From Micromonospora purpureochromogenes (GTDB lineage Bacteria; Actinomycetota; Actinomycetes; Mycobacteriales; Micromonosporaceae), in assembly GCF_900091515.1 (NCBI RefSeq), contig NZ_LT607410.1, forward strand, positions 4,836,001 to 4,900,000: DNA of 64,000 nucleotides. The letters are read 5' to 3'. The notes under the pieces are model-generated. The model made no database searches and was not told where the DNA came from. It worked only from the letters and a program-made list of their open reading frames with translations. Every line of letters begins with the position of its first letter. Within the stretch, counting starts at the first letter, position 1. A program made the position numbers and the translations under genes. Shown one piece after another: positions 19,994 through 28,385 of the stretch.

Positions 19994-20927
19994 CCCGGTC
20001 GGCGCGCCGGCCCACCCGCCACCACCACAGCTGCTGCACGGCCAGGGTGGCCAGCCCGGCGAGCACGATCGCACAGATGTTGATCACCAGCTGGAGCGCC
20101 GACCCGGCCGCCTCGTGCCACACCCCGTACGCGGCGGCGACGGCGACGTTCGCGGCGGCCGGCACGGTGGTGACCGAGATCAGCACGCCGACCAGCGAGC
20201 CGGACTTCTTCGAGGTGAGCGAGAGCATCCCGGCGATCCCGGCGAGGAGGCCGACGACCCAGGAGAGCGCGTCGGGCCGCCAGATGAAGTCGGTCAGCGG
20301 CCGCTCGGCGAGCAGCATCTCCCGGTTGACCAGGTCGGCGGCGGTCAGCGCCCAGGTGCTCAGCACGGTGGCCACCATGGCGGCCAGGAAGCCCACCGTC
20401 AGCGCCTGCACCGAGCGGACGATGGTGCGGGGCCGGCGGCGCAGCAGCGCGACGCAGAGCGCGGCGAGCGGGCCGAACTCGGGGCCGACCACCATTGCGC
20501 CGACGATCAGAATCGGCTGGTCCAGCAGCACGCCCACCCCGGCGATCATCGTGGCGACGATGATCAGCGCCAGGTACGTCCCGGTCAGCTCGGTCTGCTC
20601 GCCGGTCTTGGCGGCGATCTCGTCCCAGACGACCGCGTCCTCGCCGTGACCGGGGGCGTCCCGGGCGGCCTGCTTCGCCGCCCGGGAGAGGGTCAACTCG
20701 ACGTCGTCGGCGGAGATGCCGCCGCGCGCCTCGACCCCCAGCTCCTGCAACTGGTGCAGCACCCGGTCGGCGCTCTCCCGGACCACGTCGCAGAGGATCA
20801 GGTCGCCGGGGGGCTGCCGGGCCGCACCGGGGATCACGGCCAGGTGCGCCACCCCCGGGTTGTCGGCGAGCAGGTCGGCCACGGCGGACGACTGGTCCGA
20901 CGGGGCGATCACCCTCAGGTGCAGCAA
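19956..20927 (-). CDS. DUF389 (TIGR00341-type) membrane protein
   Basis: 323 residues from a TTG start at 20927 with GGGGAG about seven bases upstream; GTG at 20912 is an alternative. The N-terminal about 80 residues form a soluble ferredoxin-like region (MLHLRVIAPSDQ). The membrane part begins near residue 118 with TYLALIIVATMIAGVG and the family-typical ILIVGAMVVGPEFGPLAALCVALL, followed by further hydrophobic segments ending about residue 305. The family is widespread but functionally unknown. Its end overlaps the neighbouring gene tail to tail by 38 bases. Confidence 0.87.
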   Translation of the reverse strand: MLHLRVIAPSDQSSAVADLLADNPGVAHLAVIPGAARQPPGDLILCDVVRESADRVLHQLQELGVEARGGISADDVELTLSRAAKQAARDAPGHGEDAVVWDEIAAKTGEQTELTGTYLALIIVATMIAGVGVLLDQPILIVGAMVVGPEFGPLAALCVALLRRRPRTIVRSVQALTVGFLAAMVATVLSTWALTAADLVNREMLLAERPLTDFIWRPDALSWVVGLLAGIAGMLSLTSKKSGSLVGVLISVTTVPAAANVAVAAAYGVWHEAAGSALQLVINICAIVLAGLATLAVQQLWWWRVGRRADRVTASRPQPPVGG

Positions 20928-21210
20928 GAATCGCTCCCCTCACGGCACGAACCGCCGGGCGCGGCGCGGAGAACCCTACCGCCCGCGCCCGGCACCCGTC
21001 GCCACGGCGCACCTTCGGGATGTCGGGCCTCAGGGTCCACGCCTGACGGACACCGGTTCGGCCCCGCTCGCCCCGCACGGGGGCGGCGGACGGCCGAACT
21101 CCGACGAGCCGGCGACACGGCGCAAGACTGCGAAAACCGGACGGACGTGCGTTTGTGGGATATAACCCCTAACGGTAACGCTGACCGGATTTCTAGCGCG
21201 GGACGGGACA

Positions 21211-23340
21211 ATGACCCAGACACGAAGCAGGCCGAAGGCCCCACCACGGGCATCCTTCCGGGGCGACATCGAGGGACTGCGCGCCCTGGCGGTCCTGCTG
21301 GTACTGGTCGGCCACGCCGGAAGCCAGTTCATCCCCGGCGGCTTCGTCGGCGTGGACGTCTTCTTCGTGATCTCAGGCTTCCTGATCACCGGACTGCTCG
21401 TCGAGGAACTCGACCGCACCGGCCGGATCTCGCTGGTGGGCTTCTACGCCCGACGCGCGAAGCGGCTGCTGCCGGCCGCCGGCCTGGTGCTCGTGGTCAC
21501 CCTGCTGCTGACGTACCTGTTCCTGCCGAAGGTGCGCTTCTCCAACACCGCGTGGGACGTGGTGAGCAGCGCGCTGTACGTGATGAACTGGCGGCTCGCC
21601 GAGCAGTCGGTGGACTACATGTTCGTCGACCAGGCACCCAGCGTCCTGCAGCACTACTGGTCGCTCAGCGTCGAGGAGCAGTTCTACCTGATCTGGCCGC
21701 TGCTGCTGCTCGGGTTGGCCGTTCTCGGTGGCCGGCGGCGGCTGCGCCGCGGCGTGCTGATGGTCGGGTTCGCCGTGGTGGCCCTGCCGTCCTTCGCCTG
21801 GTCGGTGTTCCTGACGTCGACCGATCGGGCCCCGGCGTACTTCGTGACCACCACCCGGATCTGGGAGCTCGCCCTGGGCGGCGCTGTGGCCATCGTCGGT
21901 GCCCGACTGCACCGCACCCCGCGTGCGCTGGCCGTCGTGCTCGCCTGGTCCGGGTTGGTCACCGTGGTCGCCTCGGCCTTCCTGCTGGACTCCGCGTCGG
22001 CCTTCCCCGGGTACGTCGCCTTGCTGCCCACCGCCGGCACAGCGGTGGTGATCGCCTTCGCGGTGGCCGCCGGGCGGGCCGGACCGGCCGGGCTGCTCAG
22101 CCTGCCGCCGATGCGCGGCGTCGGCGCGCTGTCGTATTCGCTCTACCTGTGGCACTGGCCGCTGCTGATCGTCGCCGACTACCGGTTCGGCGAGCTGAGC
22201 GCATCCGCGCGCCTGGCGGTGGTCGCGCTCTCCGCGGTGCCGGCGGTCCTCACCTATCACTTCGTCGAGAACCCCATCCGCCGATCGCAGACGTTGCACT
22301 GGCAGCCGGCGCAGGCGCTGGGCATCGGCGCCCTCTCCACCGGCACGGCGGTGATCGCCGGCCTGCTCTTCCAGCTGACCGTCTGGTCGCCGGCCCGACC
22401 GCCGCTGTCCACGTCCGCGGTGCCGCCACTGGGCGGCAGCAGCGCGTCGGCGGGCGCCCCCGCCCCGGCCGGGCCACCGGGAGCCGCCGTCCTGGGCAAG
22501 TCGCCCCGGGGTGACCAGGCCGGGAGGCCGGTCGACCGGGTCGACTCGATCACTCCCGACCCGCTGGTCGCCGCGAAGGACGTCCCGGCGACGACCCGCA
22601 CCAACTGTCACGTCCAACAGAACAGCAGCGAGCCCCTGACCTGTGTCTACGGGGTCAAGGACGCCTCCTACACCGTCGTGCTCGCCGGCGACTCGCACGC
22701 CGCGCAGTGGCTGCCGGCGCTGGAGGCGGTCGCGGTGCAGCGGAAGTGGCGGGTGGTGACCCACACCAAGTCCTCGTGCCCGTTCCTGGCGATGGAGGTG
22801 GCGCTGGACGGCCGGCCGTACACCAGTTGCACGGAGTGGAACCAGCGGGTCCGCGGCCAACTGCGCGCCGACCCGCCCGACCTGCTGTTGGTGGGCAACT
22901 CCCAATACCTGACGGTGCGCGACGGCGAGGTGGTGACCCGGGATGCGCACGACATCCTGGCCACCGGGCTACGGAACACGTGGCGGGAGATGACCGGGAT
23001 CGGAGTGCCGGTGGTGGTGCTCCGGGACCCGCCGTACCACCGTCGGGACCCGGTCGAGTGTGTCTCCGCCAACCCGGACCGGCTCACCCGGTGCGCACCG
23101 CCGCGTGACGAGGTGCTGGCTGCCGGCGGTGGCATCGCCCAGGAGCGGGCCGCCAAGGGACAGCCGGGGGTCCACCTGGTCGACCTCAACGACGCGATCT
23201 GTCCCACCGACCGCTGCGCGGCGGTCATCGGCGGCGTACTGGTCTACCGGGACACCAACCACCTCACCGCCACCTACGCCCGGTCGCTCGCGCCACGGCT
23301 CGACAGCGCCCTGGCCGCCGTACGGACACCCGGAAGCTGA
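21211..23340 (+). CDS. Acyltransferase (OafA/YrhL type) with C-terminal SGNH domain
   Basis: 709 residues. The N-terminal half is an acyltransferase-3 domain with about ten membrane segments: FRGDIEGLRALAVLLVLVGH holds the conserved Arg and His, then GGFVGVDVFFVISGFLITG and WSLSVEEQFYLIWPLLL. After a Pro/Ala-rich linker (about 400-440) comes an SGNH hydrolase domain with the nucleophile block VLAGDSHAAQW and the C-terminal DTNHLT carrying the catalytic Asp and His. Such enzymes O-acetylate surface polysaccharides using cytoplasmic acyl-CoA and an outer catalytic domain. It starts the glycan locus and probably decorates its product. It is convergent with the GNAT gene. Confidence 0.93.
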   Translation: MTQTRSRPKAPPRASFRGDIEGLRALAVLLVLVGHAGSQFIPGGFVGVDVFFVISGFLITGLLVEELDRTGRISLVGFYARRAKRLLPAAGLVLVVTLLLTYLFLPKVRFSNTAWDVVSSALYVMNWRLAEQSVDYMFVDQAPSVLQHYWSLSVEEQFYLIWPLLLLGLAVLGGRRRLRRGVLMVGFAVVALPSFAWSVFLTSTDRAPAYFVTTTRIWELALGGAVAIVGARLHRTPRALAVVLAWSGLVTVVASAFLLDSASAFPGYVALLPTAGTAVVIAFAVAAGRAGPAGLLSLPPMRGVGALSYSLYLWHWPLLIVADYRFGELSASARLAVVALSAVPAVLTYHFVENPIRRSQTLHWQPAQALGIGALSTGTAVIAGLLFQLTVWSPARPPLSTSAVPPLGGSSASAGAPAPAGPPGAAVLGKSPRGDQAGRPVDRVDSITPDPLVAAKDVPATTRTNCHVQQNSSEPLTCVYGVKDASYTVVLAGDSHAAQWLPALEAVAVQRKWRVVTHTKSSCPFLAMEVALDGRPYTSCTEWNQRVRGQLRADPPDLLLVGNSQYLTVRDGEVVTRDAHDILATGLRNTWREMTGIGVPVVVLRDPPYHRRDPVECVSANPDRLTRCAPPRDEVLAAGGGIAQERAAKGQPGVHLVDLNDAICPTDRCAAVIGGVLVYRDTNHLTATYARSLAPRLDSALAAVRTPGS

Positions 23341-23351
23341 CCGGTCACCCT

Positions 23352-23381
23352 CGTCCCCACGCCAGTTGTGCTGTGGGGACG
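23352..23381. terminator. Bidirectional terminator hairpin between acyltransferase and GNAT genes
   Basis: CGTCCCCAC (23352-23360) pairs with GTGGGGACG (23373-23381) across a 12-base loop. It lies between two convergent stops and could end both messages; no T-run is present. Confidence 0.6.
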
Positions 23382-23440
23382 GGGGTCGGGCCGGTCAGGA
23401 TGGTGGGTGAGCAGGACGGTCGGGGCGGCCGCGACCGCGG

Positions 23441-24091
23441 TCAGCCGGCCGGGTGGCCGGCCTCCGCCCCGACCGGGGCCGCCGCGATGCCGTAGCAGTT
23501 CATCCGCCGCCCCTCCTGGGTGGTCCAGGTGCCCCGCAGGGTCCACCCGGCCCGTCGGTAGAAGGCGTTGACGCGCTCGTTGTCGTCCGCGTCGGTGGTC
23601 AGGTGCGCCGAGCTCACTCCGCGTAGCCGGACCGCCTCCCACCAGGCGTCGAGGAGCCGCCGACCGTGGCCGCCGTGCGCCACGGCGGGGTCGACGCAGA
23701 TGGAGCTGAGGAGCGCTCCGTGCGTCTCGACCGGCACCTCGCCGCGGTAGGCCACCCCGCGCAGCAGGCGCAGTGCCACCGCGGGACGGCGGACGACGGC
23801 CGGCAGGCTCGCCAGCGCCAGCCGGGGGCCGCGCTGGCGAAGCAGGCGGCGGAAGAACAGCTCCGGGGCCACCGTGCCGACCACCACGCCGACCAGCCGA
23901 CCGTCGGGGTCCCGGGTGACCACCGTGACAGCGTCGGGATCACGAACGAAGCCGGCGTAGAACTCCCGGAGGAACGGCTCGCCGAGACTGGTGAGGAAGA
24001 ACCGTTCGAAGGCCCGCACGTGCAGCGCCGCAGCCGTACGAACGTCCTCGGCCCGCAGAACGTCCACACCCCCGGCGGTGACCCGGCTCAC
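23441..24091 (-). CDS. GNAT-family N-acetyltransferase
   Basis: 216 residues from GTG 24091, whose GTGA overlaps the stop of the upstream glycosyltransferase. The acetyl-CoA region is SSICVDPAVAHGGHGRRLLDAWW (family pattern Q/R-x-x-G-x-G/A), followed by SAHLTTDADDNERVNAFYRRAGW and an aromatic C-terminal strand. GNAT enzymes acetylate amines, so with an aminotransferase in the same locus it could N-acetylate an amino sugar, although protein or small-molecule targets are equally possible. The ORF extends upstream of 24091 in frame, but that part is antisense-like and lies inside the glycosyltransferase gene. Confidence 0.82.
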   Translation of the reverse strand: MSRVTAGGVDVLRAEDVRTAAALHVRAFERFFLTSLGEPFLREFYAGFVRDPDAVTVVTRDPDGRLVGVVVGTVAPELFFRRLLRQRGPRLALASLPAVVRRPAVALRLLRGVAYRGEVPVETHGALLSSICVDPAVAHGGHGRRLLDAWWEAVRLRGVSSAHLTTDADDNERVNAFYRRAGWTLRGTWTTQEGRRMNCYGIAAAPVGAEAGHPAG

Positions 24092-25329
24092 CGGGCACCT
24101 GCCGCGACGGCCCGCAGCGCGTCCTCCACCCGCCGCACCCCGGAGGCCAGCGAGTACTCGCGGTCGTAGTACTCCCGCCCGGCCCGGCCCAGCAGTTCCA
24201 ACTTCTCCCGCCCGAGCTGGCACAGCTCCCGGATGGCATCGGCGATCGAGTACGGATCACTGGGCCGGGCGGTGAGCCCCGCCCCGCTGGCCATCGCCAC
24301 CGCCGCGGCGTCGCCCTCGGCGACGACCAGCATCGCTCGCCCGGCGGCGAGGATTGCCTGGACCTTGCTCGGCATGGTGTACGCCGACATGCCGCCCGGC
24401 CGGAGGCTGACCACGTGCGCGTCCCCGGCCCGCATCAGCGCCGGCATCTCCTCGGCCGGCAGCCGGCCGAGAAAGCGCACGTTGCGCAGCTTCCGCTCGG
24501 CGGCCTGCCGGCGCAGCCGCTCCTCGCAGAGCCCCGACCCGGCCAACAGGCACACCAGCCGCGGGTCGTCGACGAGGGCGACGGCGTCGAGCAGGGCGTC
24601 GAGCCCTTGCGCCTGCCCCATCGACCCGGCGTAGACGAGCACCACCTGGTCGTCGCGGAGGCCCAGTTCGGCCCGGAGGTCCCGGTCGGGCGTGGTGGCG
24701 GCCGTCTCGTCGGCCCACATCGGAATGTGCACGAGCTTGCGCTCGGGCACTCCCCGCCGGGCCAGCAGGTCGCCCACCCCCGGGGAGATGTACGCGATCC
24801 GGTCCGCGCACCGGTACATCGCGGCGCACCAGCCGCCCATGCCGCGGGCCAGCAGCGTGCCGGTGCCACCCGGACCGACGAAGCCGCTGGCGTACGCGCT
24901 GTCGGGCCAGAGGTCCAGCACGTGCAGCACCACCGGGACCCGGTGGACGTAACGGGCGTACCACATCGACAGCGAGACGGTGATGGGCGAGTTGCTCACC
25001 CACAGCGCGTCCAGGCCGCGCAGCGCGCCGGTGCCCAACGCGAGCGCCGAGGCGGCGAAGGACCCGTAGTTCGCGAGACGGCGCAGCGCCGAACGGTCGT
25101 GGCTCGGGTAGAGGGCGACCCGGCGGATCCGCACGCCGTCGCCGTCGACCTCGTCCCGACGGGGACGGATCCGGTAGCCCGGGACGACCCGGCCGGTCGG
25201 ATAGTTCGGGAAGCCGGTCAGGACCTGGACCTCGTGGCCCCGGCGGGCCAGCGCCCGGGCGAGGGCGCCGGGCAGCGCTGCCGGCCCCGGTTCGGGGTCG
25301 TACCACTGGGTCAGCAGGCCAACCCGCAT
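24088..25329 (-). CDS. GT4-type glycosyltransferase (WbuB/WcaI-like)
   Basis: 413 residues. The N-terminal VGLLTQWYDPEPGPAALP and QVLTGFPNYPTG are characteristic of the WbuB/WcaI group. GT-B C-terminal motifs include VLVYAGSMGQAQGLDALLDA and the region around MPSKVQAILAAGRAMLVV. It transfers an activated sugar onto a lipid-linked oligosaccharide at the inner face of the membrane. Start taken at ATG 25329 because GGGAGG lies six bases upstream (complement of 25336-25341). It is divergent from the aminotransferase gene and coupled to the GNAT downstream. Confidence 0.9.
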   Translation of the reverse strand: MRVGLLTQWYDPEPGPAALPGALARALARRGHEVQVLTGFPNYPTGRVVPGYRIRPRRDEVDGDGVRIRRVALYPSHDRSALRRLANYGSFAASALALGTGALRGLDALWVSNSPITVSLSMWYARYVHRVPVVLHVLDLWPDSAYASGFVGPGGTGTLLARGMGGWCAAMYRCADRIAYISPGVGDLLARRGVPERKLVHIPMWADETAATTPDRDLRAELGLRDDQVVLVYAGSMGQAQGLDALLDAVALVDDPRLVCLLAGSGLCEERLRRQAAERKLRNVRFLGRLPAEEMPALMRAGDAHVVSLRPGGMSAYTMPSKVQAILAAGRAMLVVAEGDAAAVAMASGAGLTARPSDPYSIADAIRELCQLGREKLELLGRAGREYYDREYSLASGVRRVEDALRAVAAGAR

Positions 25330-25443
25330 TCGGAACCTCCCGAGCGATATTCGCAAAAGCCTAAATAGTCACCATAAGGTGCAAAGACAGTTTAACCTCC
25401 GGCAAGGGAAAACCGGTCGTCGAGCTGCAAAGAGGAGTTCTGG

Positions 25444-26598
25444 GTGGAAAACAGCAGACTTCCCTTCGCGTTACCCGACATCGGCGAGGACGAGATCGCC
25501 GCTGTCACCGCTGCGCTCCGCTCCGGCTGGGTCTCCAGCGGGCCGCTGGTGCCACGTTTCGAGCAACGCGTCGCGGAGGCCTGCGGTCACGGGGTCAGCG
25601 CCGTCGCACTGAACTCGGCAACCGCCGGCCTGCATCTGGCGCTGGAGGCGCTCGGGGTCGGGCCCGGCATGGAAGTGCTGGTGCCGACCTGGACCTTCAC
25701 CGCGACGGCAGAGGTCGTCGTGCACCTCGGTGCCGAACCGGTGCTCGTCGACGTGGACCCGCTGACGCTGCACATCGACCTCGCCGACGCGGCGGACAAG
25801 GTCACCCCGCGCACGGTCGCGGTGCTGCCGGTGCACTTCGCCGGCCAACTGGTGTCGCCGGCGCGGCTGCGCGCCTTCGCCGAGTCACACCGGCTCGCCG
25901 TGGTCGAGGACGCCGCCCACGCCTTTCCGGCCGCCGCCGAGGGCATCGGTGTCGGCGCCGGCACCAGCGCCGCGACGGTGTTCAGCTTCTACGCGACCAA
26001 GACCATCACCACCGGAGAGGGCGGGATGCTGGTCACCCGGGACGCCGACCTCGCCCGACGGGTCCGGGTGATGCGCCTGCACGGCTTCGACCGGGACGGC
26101 TTCGACCGGTACCGCAGCGACCGCCCCGCCTGGCGGTACGACGTCGTCGCGGCCGGCTACAAGTGCAACCTGACGGACCCTGCCGCCGCCCTCGGTCTGG
26201 TCCAACTCGACCGGGCCGAGGCGATGCGGGCACGGCGGGAGGAGATCGCCGAGCGCTACCGGCTGGCCTTCGCCGACCTCCCGCTCGACCTGCCCGGGCC
26301 GGCCCCCGCCGGCGACGTGCACGCCTGGCACCTGTACGTGGTCCGCCTGCGCCCCGAGGCGTCGGTGGACCGCGACGCGTTCGTCGCCGAGATGTCCCGC
26401 CTCGGCGTCGGTTGCAGCGTGCACTTCATCCCGTTGCACCAGCACACCTACTGGCGGCAGCGGTACCAGCTGACCGACGCGATGTTCCCGGTGGCCAGCG
26501 CGGAGTTCGAGCGGGTGGTGAGCCTGCCGATCTTCTCCGCGATGACCGATGAACAGGTCGACCGGGTCGTCACCACCGTCCACAAGGTGCTCACATGA
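25444..26598 (+). CDS. DegT/DnrJ/EryC1/StrS-family PLP sugar aminotransferase
   Basis: 384 residues from GTG, with AGAGGAG about eight bases upstream. PLP residues are visible: D156 in VVEDAAHA and the Schiff-base lysine K186 in FSFYATKTITTGEGG. The N-terminal PDIGEDEIAAVTAALRSGWVSSGP and VALNSATAGLHLAL are typical. Members transfer an amino group from glutamate to a keto sugar nucleotide, giving a 4-amino (or 3-amino) deoxy sugar. It is coupled by ATGA to the sugar-1-phosphate transferase downstream, so the amino sugar may be the first residue placed on the lipid carrier. Confidence 0.93.
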   Translation: MENSRLPFALPDIGEDEIAAVTAALRSGWVSSGPLVPRFEQRVAEACGHGVSAVALNSATAGLHLALEALGVGPGMEVLVPTWTFTATAEVVVHLGAEPVLVDVDPLTLHIDLADAADKVTPRTVAVLPVHFAGQLVSPARLRAFAESHRLAVVEDAAHAFPAAAEGIGVGAGTSAATVFSFYATKTITTGEGGMLVTRDADLARRVRVMRLHGFDRDGFDRYRSDRPAWRYDVVAAGYKCNLTDPAAALGLVQLDRAEAMRARREEIAERYRLAFADLPLDLPGPAPAGDVHAWHLYVVRLRPEASVDRDAFVAEMSRLGVGCSVHFIPLHQHTYWRQRYQLTDAMFPVASAEFERVVSLPIFSAMTDEQVDRVVTTVHKVLT

Positions 26599-27182
26599 TC
26601 AAGCGGTGCTTCGACATCATCGTCGCCGCGGTGGCCCTGATCCTCTGCGCGCCGGTGCTGGCCGCGGTGGCCGTCGCCATCCGGCTCGACGACGGCGGTC
26701 CGGTGCTGTTCCGGCAGGAACGCGCCGGCCGCCGGGGCCGCAGCTTCCGAATCCACAAGTTCCGCACGATGCGGGTCGCTCCCGGCTCAGCCGTCACCTC
26801 CGACACCGACGACCGGATCACCCGGGTCGGCCGGTTCCTCCGGGCCAGCAAGCTCGACGAGTTGCCACAGCTCTACGACGTGCTGCTGGGTCACATGAGC
26901 CTGGTCGGTCCGCGACCGGAGGTACGCCGGTACGTGGACTGCTGGCCGCCCGTCGCGCGGTGGCGCATCCTGTCGGTGCGGCCCGGCATCACCGACCCCG
27001 CCTCGATCGCCTACCGCAACGAGTCCACCGAACTCGCCCGGGCACCGCAGCCCGAGGAGTACTACCTTTCCGTGGTGCTGCCCCGGAAGGTCGAGATGTA
27101 CGTGCGCTACGTCGAGACCCGCAGCTTCCTCGGCGACCTGCTGATCCTCGCCCGTACCCTGCAGGCCGTCATCAGTCGCTGA
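26595..27182 (+). CDS. Initiating sugar-1-phosphate transferase (small monotopic PGT, PglC-like)
   Basis: 195 residues, the minimal PglC-size catalytic unit without the extra membrane domain of WcaJ/WbaP. A re-entrant hydrophobic segment (residues about 6-28) is followed by the family block FRIHKFRTM, the catalytic D88-E89 in SKLDELPQLYDVLLG and SLVGPRPE. Small PGTs move a sugar-1-phosphate from its UDP donor to undecaprenyl phosphate, the committed step for a lipid-linked glycan. ATG overlaps the aminotransferase stop (ATGA). A strong bidirectional hairpin follows. Confidence 0.93.
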   Translation: MIKRCFDIIVAAVALILCAPVLAAVAVAIRLDDGGPVLFRQERAGRRGRSFRIHKFRTMRVAPGSAVTSDTDDRITRVGRFLRASKLDELPQLYDVLLGHMSLVGPRPEVRRYVDCWPPVARWRILSVRPGITDPASIAYRNESTELARAPQPEEYYLSVVLPRKVEMYVRYVETRSFLGDLLILARTLQAVISR

Positions 27183-27204
27183 CCCGCACGCCGCGTACCG
27201 AAAA

Positions 27205-27237
27205 GGGGGCCGGGACCGCCGCGCGGTCCCGGCCCCC
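27205..27237. terminator. Bidirectional terminator between the PGT gene and capG
   Basis: A perfect 15-base stem (27205-27219 with 27223-27237, sequence GGGGGCCGGGACCGC) has a CGC loop. AAAA at 27201-27204 gives a U-run on the minus-strand transcript. It separates convergent operons. Confidence 0.85.
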
Positions 27238-27247
27238 GACGGTGTTC

Positions 27248-28372
27248 TCAGCGGCGGATGCCCGCCCAGTCGTGGTGGCGGCGGACGGTGGAGAGGATGA
27301 AGTCGACCACCCGGCGGGAAGTGTCCGGCACCGCGTAGTCGGCCGGGCAGGGCACGCCGTCGGCGGCGACCTGCTCGACGACCACCTCGATCGCCTCCAC
27401 CACCCCGGCCGGGTCCAGCCCGGTCATCACGATGCCGCCGGCGTCCAGCGCCTCCGGCCGCTCGATCGACTCCCGCAGGGTGACCGCGGGGAAGCCCAGG
27501 ATCGCGGCCTCCTCGCTGATCGTGCCGCTGTCCGACAGCGTGCAGCGGGCCCGGCTCTCCAGGTGGACGTAGTCGAAGAGCCCGAACGGCTCGTGGAACG
27601 CGATGCCGTCGAGGGCGAGGGCGTCGGCGGCCAGCGCCTCCAACCGCTTGCGGGTACGCGGGTGGGTGGAGACCAGCACCGGCAGGCCCCAGGCGTCGCG
27701 CACGGCGCGCAGGCAGTCCAGCAGCCGGCCCAGCCGGTCCGGCCGGTCGACGTTCTCCTCCCGGTGGGCGCTGACCACGAAGTACTCCCCCGGCGCCAGC
27801 CCGAGCTGGTCGAGGATGGTCGAGCGTTCGATGTCGGCCCGGTAGTGCAGCAGCACCTCGCGCATCGGCGAGCCGGTGTGCAGGATCCGCCGTGGGTGCA
27901 GGCCTTCCGACAGCAGGTTCCGCCGGGCGTGCTCGGTGTAGACCAGGTTGAAGTCGGCGACGTGGTCGACCAGCCGCCGGTTGGTCTCCTCCGGGACGTT
28001 CAGGTCGAAGCAGCGGTTGCCGGCCTCCATGTGGTAGACCGGCACCCGCATCCGGCGGGCCATCAGCGCGGCGATGCAGCTGTTGGTGTCCCCGAGCACG
28101 AGCAGGGCGTCCGGCCGCAGCGCGGCGATCGCCTCCTCCATGCCGATCAGCACTCCGCCGAGCACCCGCCCCAGCGACGAGGTGTCCACCCGCAGGAAGC
28201 GGTCCGGCTGGCGCAGCCGCAGCTCGGTGAAGAACACGTCCGACAGCGACCGGTCCCAGTTCTGCCCGGTGTGCACCAGCACGTGGTCCACCGTGCGGTC
28301 GAGCCGGTCCAGCACCCGGGACAGTCTGATGATCTCGGGGCGGGTGCCGACCACCGTCATCACCCGGGTCAT
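27248..28372 (-). CDS. capG: CapG/WbjD-type UDP-sugar 2-epimerase (UDP-FucNAc synthesis)
   Basis: 374 residues from ATG 28372 with GGAG five bases upstream. Motifs of the non-hydrolysing UDP-GlcNAc 2-epimerase family are GTRPEIIRLS near the N-terminus, GDTNSC, HMEAGNRCFD, SAHREEN and SDSGTISEEAAILG. The GTRPEIIRLS variant and the neighbours CapE and CapF identify it as the last enzyme of UDP-N-acetyl-L-fucosamine synthesis, which epimerises C2 of UDP-2-acetamido-2,6-dideoxy-L-talose. It lies 13 bases downstream of capF in the same minus-strand operon. General WecB activity is the alternative. Confidence 0.9.
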   Translation of the reverse strand: MTRVMTVVGTRPEIIRLSRVLDRLDRTVDHVLVHTGQNWDRSLSDVFFTELRLRQPDRFLRVDTSSLGRVLGGVLIGMEEAIAALRPDALLVLGDTNSCIAALMARRMRVPVYHMEAGNRCFDLNVPEETNRRLVDHVADFNLVYTEHARRNLLSEGLHPRRILHTGSPMREVLLHYRADIERSTILDQLGLAPGEYFVVSAHREENVDRPDRLGRLLDCLRAVRDAWGLPVLVSTHPRTRKRLEALAADALALDGIAFHEPFGLFDYVHLESRARCTLSDSGTISEEAAILGFPAVTLRESIERPEALDAGGIVMTGLDPAGVVEAIEVVVEQVAADGVPCPADYAVPDTSRRVVDFILSTVRRHHDWAGIRR

Positions 28373-28385
28373 GTCCGCTCCTGCC

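Noticed and set aside
20928..21210. Small gene in the gap before the acyltransferase
   Set aside because: Frames here lack a start with a ribosome site and G/C bias falls toward 21150-21190, consistent with a promoter (A+T-rich GGGATATAACC around 21157).
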